Assembly: GCA_002104985.1 (NCBI GenBank)
Contig: MCGO01000340.1
Span: forward strand, 1 to 30,247
Length of the DNA stretch: 30,247 nucleotides
Direction of reading: 5' to 3'
Origin: Rhizoclosmatium globosum
Lineage: Eukaryota; Chytridiomycota; Chytridiomycetes; Chytridiales; Chytriomycetaceae
Below, in pieces: positions 1 through 10,654 of this stretch. The stretch's first letter is position 1. Every line of letters begins with the position of its first letter. Below the pieces are notes generated by a model. That model made no database searches, was not told the DNA's origin, and worked only from the letters and a program-made list of their open reading frames with translations. A program made the position numbers and the translations under genes.

Positions 1-369
1 GTGGTGCTGAGGAGATACTGTGGCAAGGTGCACTGGAGGCATTGAGATGGAAGCACAGAGGTGACAAGTCAGGTAGGCAAGAGCTCCAATAGGAGTCTGT
101 GATGTGGGGTCCTGAACCAAGATCAACAAGGGCTGATGCCATGGAAGGTGTGGATTGGCCTAATATTCTGAGATAATTGTAAACACAGCAGCGATTCAGT
201 GATCAAAGTGGCTGTGAGTTGAGCAAGTGGACCAATGCAAGTAAAGCAGTGAGCACAAGTACAGTAGTGATAGGCATCTTGGTTAATAAAGAATTGAAAT
301 GTTTTATTGAGGTTAAATGAATGGTGCCTTTTTGTTTTGAGCCAGTGATACTTCTTTGTAAACAACTCC
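1..369. other. 3' flank of the OrsD/TLH-type gene, no gene recognised
   Basis: No reading frame here has recognisable composition or splice logic. The antisense frames are shadows. In telomere-linked helicase loci a RecQ helicase domain would lie on this side, but it would have to be beyond the window edge. Confidence 0.4.
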
Positions 370-3300
370 TTAGCCTTCAGTTTCATCATCGTCATCATCA
401 TCATTATCATAATCTGTAGCCCAAGCCTCATCTTCACTGGGTGTGTTATTGTATCCAAGGGCTTCAGCGTTATCATCCAGATACTTGAAAATCATGGAGT
501 AAAAGGTTGCTAAATTAGGATCATTAAATTCTTTAGGATATCTAGGATCAAGCCGTCCGTCATTCCTGGAATCTGTTTCACTTTCCTGACCATCTACTGA
601 TTCCTGCTCACTGGTGCTGGCTTTGTCCAAACAGTCGCCATTACTTTCACTGTTGTCTTCATCACAGAATTCATTGTCCTCAGTGTTTTCATGACCATAT
701 GTACTCTCACTCAGAACAGAGTCAATTTCTTCTTCAATGTTCCCATCACCAAGAGCACTTTCAGCCCCACCATCACTACTGTCACTGTCTGCAGCATCAT
801 CACTGTGTTCAACGTCAATTACTACTGAATCAAATACTCCTGACCCAGTGCATGCTGATCTCGATCTTGAGACAGGTAAAGTACCTTGAGAATCAACTTC
901 TCCTACCAAAGAGCACCAATGCCACCATTTATCAGAGATGCTCTTCATTTTGCGAATAACTGCAGCTCCGTCAGTAGTGGCCCGTAGTTAAGTTGGTGGA
1001 CCCTGGAGCTGTGCCCAAACTGTCTGCTAACAGTCTCATTCACAGTGGCTGCAGCAGCTTCTTCAAAGTCAATGTCATCAGCAAAAGATGCCATCATTTG
1101 TCGAGTGTGGCGGATTCCCAGATTGACCCCGAAAATGTTCCAGAAACTTTGCATGTACAATCGATGCAATACTTTTACGTTTGTTTCAACACCATTTCTC
1201 AAGAACAGGTAAGTCTTGGCATGAATTTCCTCTTCATGGGTAAGGAACGAGATCTTTTTGCGGATTCTCATATCTGCCCAGAATGCACTGAGAAAGACAT
1301 TAGTAATCTTATGATTGATACTTTATAAAGAAGCCTTACGTGTAGAGTGGATACACAAACACCAAATACTTCATAAGAATTTGTGCAAGCTTGTCTGGAA
1401 CAAATCGAAAAACGTCCTTGTGGTATCCAGAGTTTGCACTTGACTTGTTGTACCTTTGAAGTAACGTAAGTTGAGTCTTTCTTAATCATTCTATCAACGC
1501 AAACCTTAAATTAATGCAGAGTCTATGCTCCAAGATCATCAAATTCCTTTTTCCCAAACCAGAATTAACAATTGACGTCATTTGAAACTCAGTCGTACGA
1601 GGAGGCATTCCACAAAACAAGGTAAGACCCAGCATCAAAAGAGAAATAAACTTGTCGACTTGAACTGCTGTTTGTTAGATGTATAATACTAACCAGTTGT
1701 GTAATACCTGTGTATCGTTCCATAGCATCAGCCTTATAAATACACCTGCCAGGTACAAAAAACATAGCTCTCAATTCTATCTTTTTCCTGAGATGCTCTT
1801 CCAGTCTATTCCCATTGGCTTCAGTGAAAATAGTGCTGTTGGCTGCATCTGTCATGAAGCTGTAGCCTGGTGTTGTATTTGCGACATTATCAGTCAAATG
1901 TGTTGGATCAAACTTGAAGTTGGTAACATCCATTCCATACAACAAAGAGTCCAAGTCCTCAGATATAACTTGAAAGTAATTTGCACACCCTTCACGGAAC
2001 ATTGTCTTTGAAATCCCAACCCGATTGTCAATGACCAATTTTGGTTCATTTGGCAGAGAATAGTCCCAATGCTTGCTGATTAAATTGGCTGTGTTACTGC
2101 CCATCACAATCAATCCACAGACTGACTTGAACTGTTTCATTTTTGCATATGGAAGACTGTGTTTCCCATAGCTTACGAGCTCAATGACTTGATTGATCTC
2201 TCTTTTCCAAACATTAATAACCAACATAAATAGAACATAACTTACTTTTCTTTTTCAGCTTTTTGCATCCAAGAACCAAAGGAAGCTATTTCTTGGCACC
2301 AATCCAAGACAAGACAACGAGAGGCAAAAAGAATATGAGTACATGGCCCAGTCATCAGTTGTTCCTTGCAAAATGTGCCATCAGACTGCAAAAACTTGAG
2401 CATCAAGAACTCCTCCACTAAATGGATTCGGCTAGTGTCAAGGCCATCAAACCCAATGTCCTCGAACAGTACAATCCTCAATAATTTGACCAAAGCCTGT
2501 TGCTGATTTTGAAAGACAGCATCTGTTCTGCAAAGAAGGGGGACATCAAGAGATTGAACAAATTCATCGACAGCCTCATTCACTTCTTCACGGAGTTTCG
2601 GCAGCTTTGTGCCAGTGGGTTTCCCTTCCATTCGAGCAATCAACATCACAACAAAAAGGCCCAGTGTTCTAGTGTAGATTGGAATACTGGTTTTGACGTC
2701 AATAGCTTTGAAAACCTTTCCTGCATAGCCAGAGTCATTTGTAGACTTACGACCAGCATTTTTGATAGCAGTGCGGGTTGGTTGCGTTCCAGGCAATGAT
2801 GCCAACTCATTCACTTTTTCCAAGAACAGACGACAACATACAAAGACAGCTTTGGTGTCTTTTGACTCCTTCAATAAGGCAATGTAGTTTGCAGGATTCT
2901 TGATAGCATCAACCCCAAACACCAACTTGTCCCATCCCATCTACCATAAAATTAAGTAAACAACCAGCTGCTATGAATATATTGAACTCACATTGTTTAA
3001 AAATGGTGTGTTTGTTTTGCTTGATGAGGCAATCAAACCAGCAGTTTCCAATCCAGTTGAGAGGTATGCTTTTGAACGTGATCCAGCTGTGTTTTTCACC
3101 TTTTTCTGTTTCCGAGCAAGGCTTTGAAGTTGCTTGGCTCTCTGACGAGCATCGAATCCTTCCTCAGGCTTAAACATTTTATAGATGCTACTGTGAACTT
3201 TTGTCACAAGAGTTGGCTTGAAAGCCCAGTATGGGTTATCAGAATGTTTAGTCCGACAGTGCAATTTCATGGATCGTTCAGTCACACAAACATAGGGACA

Positions 3301-3447
3301 ATCCAAGCACATGAAACCATGTCTAGCAGGATGGCCAACACCACACTTTGTAATTTTCACGTGTTTCTGAAGCTTCTCAGGAAAGGGGTCAGCATAGCTA
3401 CACTTATTGCACTTGAACATTTTGTTTTCTGGATTTCGTTGAATCAT
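370..3447 (-). CDS. OrsD/TLH-type C2H2 protein with tyrosine-recombinase-like core, probably interrupted
   Basis: Five exons can be joined: 3447-2992, 2940-2246, 2201-1708, 1667-1340 and 1287 to 370. The introns are 51, 44, 40 and 52 nt, all GT-AG and phase-consistent, for about 960 residues. Exon 1 has two zinc fingers (C13, C16, H29, C35 and C47, C50, H63, H68), as in the OrsD (PF12013) family. The middle matches my memory of the N-terminal region of fungal telomere-linked-helicase-like proteins: a DN..PGYSF-type block in exon 3, GMPPRTTE near residue 572, YHKDVFRFVP near 632, IRHTR near 717 and GHSS-to-Tyr near 750-759. These resemble tyrosine-recombinase box I, the beta-hairpin lysine region, box II and the GH...Y tail. 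The last 200 residues are Ser/Asp/Glu-rich and end in a run of Asp. An in-frame TGA lies at 1486-1488, and a frame change is needed between 987 and 948. A decayed mobile-element gene is likely; unusual introns or sequence errors are the alternatives. Confidence 0.6.
375..412. repeat. Low-complexity ATC/GTC triplet tract encoding poly-Asp
   Basis: Runs of cat/cgt triplets on the plus strand encode the aspartate-rich C terminus of the minus-strand OrsD/TLH-type gene. This is a simple coding triplet repeat, likely variable in length. Confidence 0.6.
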
Positions 3448-4012
3448 AGTAGGTACATCCTCTCCTATAAAAATCTTTGTTTTAGTTATCGACTAAAAAA
3501 GAGAAACAATTGTATACTTGTGTAGTCATTTTTCCAGTAATAAACTCCAACAATAGGTTGATGGTGTAACCTTGCATGTTTTATCAATGAATACTTGCTT
3601 CCAAACAAGGGGAGATCCTTGCATTCTGCTTCTGGGCATTGAAGCGGAGATCTATTTTTACAGTGAAGAGAGTGTGAACAAGCAGAAACAAGATGTTGTC
3701 TAAACCCTTTCCAACCACAAAAACCTTTGTAATAAATCCTGATATATAGAAGAGAGAAGAGTAGATTTGGATAGAAAGAGTGGATAGAACTGTGGAGCAG
3801 CTATTGATTGCATATTTCAAGAGCCAAAACAAACACACACAGGCTACACTGGGAGAGAAATTGGGAGAGCACAGAAACACTGGATCACGATTACAGAGTC
3901 CTGATGATCCATTTGCAACCCCAAACATCTCTACAGTACACTTGGATCAAAGATTGTGACACTCTCTATCTCTGCTCAAAAATGCGCGGGGATGCAACTG
4001 CTCTTGATCAAA
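3448..4012. other. Intergenic stretch upstream of the OrsD/TLH-type gene
   Basis: Frames on both strands lack recognisable domains. It lies 5' of the minus-strand gene starting at 3447 and 3' of the helix-turn-helix fragment. I looked here for a DDE catalytic domain that would complete that fragment and saw none. Confidence 0.4.
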
Positions 4013-4423
4013 CTATACCTCATTACTTGATCCATTATAACTGTGATGTCCTGATCTCTGACTGTCTCTACTTAATCCAACAGTATAGAACCCCTCGTTG
4101 AACACTGTTGTTGCAAAGTCAATGAAAGCCATACGGGACATTGGCTGGCGGCACAAGGATCTTGCTTCAAGAAGGGCTGTGAGTGCGTTCTCCTCCTCAT
4201 CAGAGAACACTGAATTGCCGTGGGTTCTATTTGGGTGCTCTATCATTCGATAATATATTCCCCGAATTGTCTCCTTGGTTGTGGAAAGGTTGGTACTGAC
4301 TTCCTCAGCGGCAGAGTTAACCGAGAATCCATTGTTGATCAGGTTGGTCATTTCTGCCAGAACTCGGCGATTTTTGGATGGACCAGGCTGTGGATTACTG
4401 GAACCAGTAGCATGTCGTTTCAT
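4013..4423 (-). CDS. Helix-turn-helix transposase-like N-terminal fragment
   Basis: A 136-residue frame. After a Pro/Ser-rich start, residues 20-60 form a helix-turn-helix-like segment (NNGFSVNSAAEEV...). Residues 67-112 (RTHGNSVFSDEEENALTALL, then an Arg/Pro/Met segment and FIDFATTVF) resemble the second DNA-binding helix set of CENP-B/Tc5/pogo-type transposases. No DDE domain follows in any frame downstream, so this is a solo DNA-binding domain, a truncated transposase or the first exon of something unresolved. The last 25 residues look like intron read-through. It lies about 570 bp upstream of the OrsD/TLH-type gene on the same strand. Confidence 0.4.
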   Translation of the reverse strand: MKRHATGSSNPQPGPSKNRRVLAEMTNLINNGFSVNSAAEEVSTNLSTTKETIRGIYYRMIEHPNRTHGNSVFSDEEENALTALLEARSLCRQPMSRMAFIDFATTVFNEGFYTVGLSRDSQRSGHHSYNGSSNEV

Positions 4424-4702
4424 ATTGCTTATATTTTTCTATTGAAGTCAATAAATTTAAGGTATAGAGTTAAGGATTGAAAAATGAGTCATTAATTCTT
4501 GTTTGGAATTTCCGGAGGTTGTTCGGAATTTCCGAGTCACTCACTCCTAAAAATTGATCGGCTGCCGCGTGCTTGTATGCATTTCTTAGAACACGTTTCT
4601 ACTGGATTGGTGTGGTCCACGATAATATTCATCATGTTAGGCATTTGGATGAACTTCGTAGTTGTGCAGTGCAGTCTTTGTTTCCTTTAAAGTCTGGTTT
4701 GA

Positions 4703-6275
4703 ATGGCACGAACAACTCAAACTGCACGACGTACCACCAACGGACCAGAGTTCATTGCACCACCGGCACCACGAGCACCGATTGAAGAGTTGGAACAAGA
4801 GCCCTTGGATGAACCCACGGACGAGCCCTTACTCTTCAGCAACCACACCAGCACCTCCTCCAACCAACCACCACCACCTTCTCCACCAAGTCCAACCTTC
4901 GAACCCTTCTTTTCAATCGCAAACGAGTCGTCAACGCCGCTTCTTCGCATCGAAACTGACTTTGGCGCATATATCTTGGCTGTCTTCGTCAGCCAACACG
5001 AAACAATCAACGTCAAATTGAAGGCCCATTCGTGCGTCATCAAAGCCGATATCGACAGTGTCTTGGCAACAGTCGATGACAACCCTAACCCTAAACGCCG
5101 CATCGTTGCAAAACACGGAATGCGTATTGTCTTCAAAGACGACCCAGACACTCCTCCCCTCACTCTCGAGCACTTCATCAGTATTCAGAAATGGCTGCAG
5201 AAAGCTATCGAACGCTCAAAGGACGATAGGACTCCAGATCGTGTCTGGGACAATATTGCAACTGCCCTCAACAGGCCTCGTCCCTCACTTCCTACAGTGT
5301 ACTTTCAAACACGCACCCCTATACATGTTGGCCATCTCACTATATTGCTGCCACTCCGGATCAATCTATTCCACTTGCTACTATCCAGCGTGCACTCCAG
5401 ACTGGTCATTTTCAAGTACATGCTTACTGGCGCGCTCTGGATCGATATCCTGGTGGGAACGCCGAACTCATAACCACAAAGTGAGTCAGTACTCCTTTAA
5501 CTTATTTAAGTCTATCCGTTAACTCCCCCGCACTCTCAGGTACACCTTCAATGGTAACACGGCGAATATTCAATGCTCGACATTTTCAAACTGGGACGGC
5601 ACTATGTCGCTCTCTGGACCATATACCCCCACAATTCACAACCCTCCAAACTTTGCCCAACTCCTAGCCCCTCTTCTCACATCAAACAACTCAACCTGCT
5701 ACAAGGAAGATCTTACAACAACATGGATGCAAGATTACAACCAAGAATGGTCCTCTCAAGAAGTCCTCCTCCACATTACGTTACCTTGGTCCCCAACAAC
5801 CTTCCACTACTTTCCATCAACTTACGTTTCCCTCTTCAAAACCCTAGCCCTCGTAAACAACCGCTCCCTACATCGTCTGCCGTCCACAATACTCTGGCAC
5901 ATTATCGATTTCGTCGTCCAAGACGCGTTCTCGATTAATCCCGAGACTGGAGGTCGTGGAATCCTTGTCTGGCGTCTGCACCAAGCAACTGTTTGCTCGC
6001 AACTTCAAAAAAACGTTGATGCATTTCCAAACAATGCGATATCTACTCATCCAACAACACAACAAAAGAAACTGTTGAATGCGTTGGATGACTCCGTTGG
6101 CATATCAAGACCGATTCTGTGGAACAATTATGGTCTCGATTTGACTGAGTATGGACTGGAAAATCATGAGATTCCGTCTCGTGCGGGTCGAGATTATGCA
6201 AGTGAACGAAAACGTTATCTATGGGATGGTTTGTGGGGATCAACTTATCCTATCTATTTGCGGTGGGATGTTTAA
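4703..6275 (+). CDS. Orphan protein, function unrecognised
   Basis: The ATG at 4703 opens a frame with a Pro/Ser/Thr-rich N terminus (residues 20-75), then a globular-looking part running to about 5235. The last part is well supported. A canonical intron at 5481-5539 (gtgagt...ctctcag) joins a frame ending AA at 5480 to a frame opening at 5540, which continues to the stop at 6275. The two upstream frames differ, so a frame change between about 5230 and 5300 is unexplained. A 32-nt GT-AG intron at 5243-5274 would restore phase but is shorter than others here; an indel is the alternative. A short segment near 5870-5910 (RLPSTILWHIIDFVV) is faintly F-box-like, too weak to name. The gene ends six bases from the convergent transcription factor. 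Confidence 0.45.
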
Positions 6276-6280
6276 ATGGA

Positions 6281-8387
6281 TCAGTATAACAATAAGAGTG
6301 TATTTAGTAAATACTTGCATGTAACACATTTTATTATAATAAACCGGTAAGATAACTCAAATTTATCGTACACGTTATATTCTTTGTCTCCATTTGGGTA
6401 TCTATAAGTACAACTTCCAAAACAATCGCCAAGAATTTCACTCCGTCCTCTCCATCGAATTCCACCGCCAACGCTCAATCCAAGGAGCCCGAGGAATCCA
6501 TATGGCTCCAGGACGACATTTTCGTGTGCATCCTCGCTGTCTACAAGAGACATGACTTTCATGACAACTTCAACTTCTTCCAAAATGTCCAACTGCGTCC
6601 CATTCCCCGACGACATAACTTCCTTCAACATTGCTTCCATACAATAAACTAGTGGAGCCGCTGTCCCGCTTTTACCACCTTCTTTTTCTGATACCAAACG
6701 TCCAAAGTCAAGTAACGTCTCCAAAGCCATCCTTGAGCGTGACTGTTCAAAAAGCACAGCACCAATCCTCACTGCCGAATATTCCTTCCACGCCTGATGC
6801 ATACGACACGAGACAAAATAAAGCACAGTAGCAGCTTCGAATGCCATAAAAGTTGCGTCAGCAGGAAAGATTCCGCTCTGTTTCGCAAACCAAAAGATAT
6901 TGGCCATTCGAAACGCAGAGTCCAAACATTGTTGAATCGAACTTAATACACAAGTTCGTGCTTCATGTGATAACTCTGGTCTGGGACTTGCAATTGTAGC
7001 AAAGAGTTTGGGTCGATTCAGGATTGAGACGGCACTGAAGAAATAGAGACTTATGCTCGGTAATTGATTAAGTTCCTTTTTCTGCACTGTCAGAATTTCT
7101 TGAAATCGAAAGATATCGGTTTCTGTCAGTTGAACTGGGGAATCAGCGTGTAGCAGTACGCCAGAGAGTTGTTCAATCGCATAAGACAACAGTGTTTGAT
7201 TCAGCTGCTCATAAGCTGGAAACTGTATCAATTCATTCAAAGATTTTGGAGGAATAACGTATGCCTCCTTAATCATGGCTATGATATCAAATATATACTC
7301 CCACAGCAACGTTGACATTGGCGGCGGATAATAATGGCTGGAAAGCGGATCCTCTCCGCATCCTTTCACTTTATCCAACTTGATTTCAATTGGAATCGCA
7401 TTGGGTGAAACAGCGTTTTCAAACGTGAGAGAATTATGGGTATGCCAGAAAGCTCGCCGTCGTTCTTCCTTCTCACGAGGCGTCAAGTGAGAAAGCCAAG
7501 GGGAATCATCAGGGTCAATGTCCATTTGAAGAAACGCAATCATATCCAATGCAGCTTTCAGGAAATGCTTGCCAATCATCGGCTGTCCTTTCACTGCCGA
7601 ACAGATTAGAAATCATTTTTACCTCTCCAGTCTTCATACTTACGCGATGAAAACGTATATAATAGATAGTAAGTTTGAATCATTTCGAGACATGGTTCTT
7701 GGTGGCCAAGTCGGACGAGAGCCTTCCTCGCTCGTTTATAGTATGATAGTTGAATATCTTCTGATATCGGTGTTGGGGAGCATACAGCGGCATATGCACA
7801 AAATACGAGTCTGATTATACCTGGTAAATAGAATAAATCAAAAGAACTTTACAGTACCCACCGAAGACTGGAGAAACCGTGTAAAAGTTTGACAAGAATC
7901 GGCCAGCATCCAATATTGATGTGGTGGGGGCTTTCGAACCATTTGCAGTAAACAACCGAAAGCAAAGAGCATAATCTTGAGGCATTGGCATCAAATCGGG
8001 ATCTTCCATCACACTTTCCTGAGACAGCATATCCATCAAAGGAGACTCAAACGTGTCAACAATCTTGTTTAGCGACGGCGAACTGTCGTTTGAAGGGTGA
8101 TGCAGCATTGTTTCAGGACTGGAACTCCCACTTGTCGACGTGTCCTTGTTCATACAGTCCCAAACACCAACAGAAATGCATTTCTCGCACGAGGATCCAA
8201 CAACGATGCACTTGATCCGGCGGGTTCGGCATTGTGAACAGCCTTTCTTGCGGGTTACTGCATAGGCGATGCACTGGTTGCTGTGCCCTGTTTCAATGCA
8301 TCGGGTACATGGCGACTGCGTGGTGAGGTTGCAACGTCGCTTCTGTTCATGGCAGCGACTGCATGATCGAGGAGGGACGGGCATCAA
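6281..8387 (-). CDS. Fungal transcription factor with two Zn2Cys6 clusters
   Basis: Three exons: 8387-7862, 7820-7644 and 7593-6281, with introns of 41 and 50 nt. The lengths sum to 671 codons plus stop. The N terminus carries two consecutive binuclear zinc clusters: C9, C12, C19, C27, C30, C39 and C50, C53, C60, C67, C70, C78. Both have CxxCx6C followed by CxxC spacing and basic residues in the first loop. The rest resembles the fungal-specific middle homology region: exon 2 has the YYKRARKAL and IQTYYLLY pattern and exon 3 continues with helical segments. This predicts a nuclear DNA-binding regulator. Targets cannot be read from the sequence. One cluster per protein is the usual arrangement, so the tandem pair is notable. 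Confidence 0.82.
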
Positions 8388-8489
8388 CTTGTGATTAAAT
8401 CTAAGATTAAAAAGATGGAGGTATTTATTTTAGCCATCATCAGCATCATAAAGGTCTAAAAAGTAATAAACATATGGAGGAAAAAAGGA

Positions 8490-9490
8490 TCAAGCGTTCT
8501 TGCTGATGAAGGAGGCGACAGTGTCCCAGTACTCCTTCTTGTGCAACACAGCATGACGAATGTGGTCAGATCCGTGGAAAATATGTTCTTCAACAACGAG
8601 TCCTTCCGCCCGAGCTTCGTCAGCACGCTTGTGGACGTCACCAGAGTTAATGACCTGGTCCGCATCAGAGTACAAAAACAGTCTTGCTCCAACAAGGTTT
8701 CCACCTTCCGCGTTCTTGTCACTGGTAGCATACGGCGCACTAATAGAAACGCATGCTTCTTGACATCCATCACACTGGCATACACAGATCCAGCAACGAA
8801 GCTTCCCCAGTAGCTGACATTCTTCAAGACATCGTTCTGGATTCCACTGGAAGCCATACCCGCAAGCAACTCAGGTGTCACGATACCTGGGCATGAGTCC
8901 AAGATAACAGCAGTCTTCTTGAATTGCATCTTCTTTGCATCAACAGCAGCAAGCAATCGGCACATCTTGAAGAGTCCACCGTGAGAGAGAACATGGATCA
9001 CAACCTTGGTACTTTGCATCAAGTGCTTGGTTCCAATAGGGTCAATCACTTTTTGCTCGGCGAGATACGCAATCAAGTCATCGAATTCTTGGAGCTCGAG
9101 GTCGCGTGTGGCAATCGAGCCTTGATCAGAACCGGATGAAGTGGAGACAATTGCAGTGTACCCGTGTGTGCTGTTACGTAAAAATAAAGGTTCAGATGGG
9201 AGTTCATACGAGTGTGCTTTCATGAAAGGGAGAAAATGACTAACCGATAGTATTCGGCAGCGAGCTTGTCAACCTCCTTGAAGTCAGCATTGACCCATCC
9301 AAAGACAAGGGCAAACTTGTTGTTGATGGCGAGAGGGTTCTTTGAGATTGGCTGGCGATCCAAGTTGAGGGGCCCTTTGCTGATAGTCCGCAGGTACATC
9401 AACAGGAGTACTTGGTGCGGGAACATCCACAGTGATGTCATTGTTTGGGCTGAAGGTGAGCGACGTGTTGAATACGGGCTTTGGTGCCAT
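8490..9490 (-). CDS. TMEM53/DUF829-family alpha/beta hydrolase
   Basis: Four exons: 9490-9412, 9374-9245, 9170-8784 and 8739-8490. Introns are 37, 74 and 44 nt, and the total is 846 nt, giving 281 residues, close to the family length. The strand after the N terminus reads FALVFGW, the family's first beta strand and oxyanion region. The likely nucleophile is the Ser in VLSHGG (family SNGG-type elbow). The acid is the Asp in YSDADQV and the base the His in GSDHIRH, followed by the C-terminal Tyr/Phe helix. Human TMEM53 is a nuclear-envelope protein; no clear membrane span is evident here. The first 37-nt intron is the least certain border: the N-terminal frame otherwise does not join the core. 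Confidence 0.75.
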
Positions 9491-10024
9491 CTTGTTTGTT
9501 GTTTGTGTTTGGTAAGTTGTTTTGTTGGAAGATTTTGGGCATTGCCACGCATTCAAAAACCAAATCATTCTCCACACTCGCCAAGCATGTGACTGTTCCG
9601 CAGTCGCGTGGAAGAATTACGTGGATTAGTACTATGTGGTTGTACTTCCTTGCAACTATATCCACCTTATTTTGGATAGACGTGGTTGGAAGTCAACTCA
9701 AGATCTTGGTGATCTAACGGCCAACAATCGGGAATTCCGATAACCTCGTTGTATGGTGCTCAAATTAAAGTAACCAGTCATTTATTATTGTCCATTTCAC
9801 TTCATGACATTTATATGTAGGTAATAATTTAATTAGTAGGTTCAGCTCAATCTTATGCGTCCATAGCTATGTCTATAATAGTATTCAACTCCCTAATATC
9901 GTCCATTACATTTAAAATATTCAACCTCGCGTGTGAAACAATAGTGAAACAGAAGGGGGATTCTCCACTAGGTTTGCCCCCCAGATTTCTTACTCGAATT
10001 TTCGTTAAACCGTTTGGAATCAAC
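9491..10024. promoter_or_regulatory. Divergent promoter between TMEM53-like gene and RPP1
   Basis: A 534-bp head-to-head interval between a minus-strand and a plus-strand gene, AT-rich in its middle (about 9760-9850). It should hold both promoters. I see no named element I can defend. Confidence 0.45.
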
Positions 10025-10654
10025 ATGTCCCTCTCTACCACCGATGCCGCCATGGTGTACGCCGCCCTCGTCCTCCACGACGACAACCAGGAGATCACTG
10101 TGAGTATTGCTGCGTGAGATGGCGATGATGTGATGGGTGGTTGGGTTGGGATGGACAAGTTTGTTTGTCGGGTGGTGGATGGGAGATGTCACGATGGGCT
10201 CTAGGACCTTGCGAATTCATGCGGTGGAACATTGCGAGAGATGAAACTAGAAGTCATGTATGGTTTATTGCATACTGGATCCTGTTGGGACATTCTAAAC
10301 CACTGAAGGAACTGGATACCAACCCCTTCCATACACCAAACACCCAACTGAAAACAATACACTAAACACTGCAATTAAATCCAGGCTGAGAAGCTCAACA
10401 CTTTGATCGCCGCCGCCGGAATCGAGATTGAGTCCATCTGGCCATCTCTCTTTGCCAAGGCTCTTGCCGGAAAGGACCTCAGCGCCTTCCTCTTTGCCGT
10501 TGGATCTGGTGCCGGAGCCGGTGCTGCCGCTCCAGCTGCTGCCGCCGCCGCCCCAGCTGCCGGTGCCGCCGCTGCTGCTCCAGCTGCCAAGGAGGAGAAG
10601 AAGGAGGAGAAGGAGGAGTCTGACGACGACATGGGCTTCGGTCTCTTCGACTAA
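10025..10654 (+). CDS. RPP1: 60S acidic ribosomal protein P1
   Basis: Exon 1 is 10025-10099 (25 codons) and exon 2 is 10385-10654, together 114 residues, normal for P1. The N-terminal helices carry the P1 start ([14 protein letters not shown]) and the [21 protein letters not shown] segment that binds its P2 partner. An Ala/Gly/Pro-rich hinge follows, then a Lys/Glu tail ending in [11 protein letters not shown], the conserved stalk tail that contacts elongation factors and the target of ribotoxins. It acts in the cytoplasmic ribosomal stalk. The intron (285 nt, 10100-10384) is far longer than its neighbours, as is common in ribosomal protein genes. An AATAAA-like motif lies near 10681. Confidence 0.95.

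Noticed and set aside
10100..10384. Possible intronic box C/D snoRNA in RPP1
   Set aside because: GATGATG and CTGA words are present, but no proper RTGATGA-CTGA pair is framed by a terminal stem at usual spacing. Long introns are common in ribosomal protein genes.
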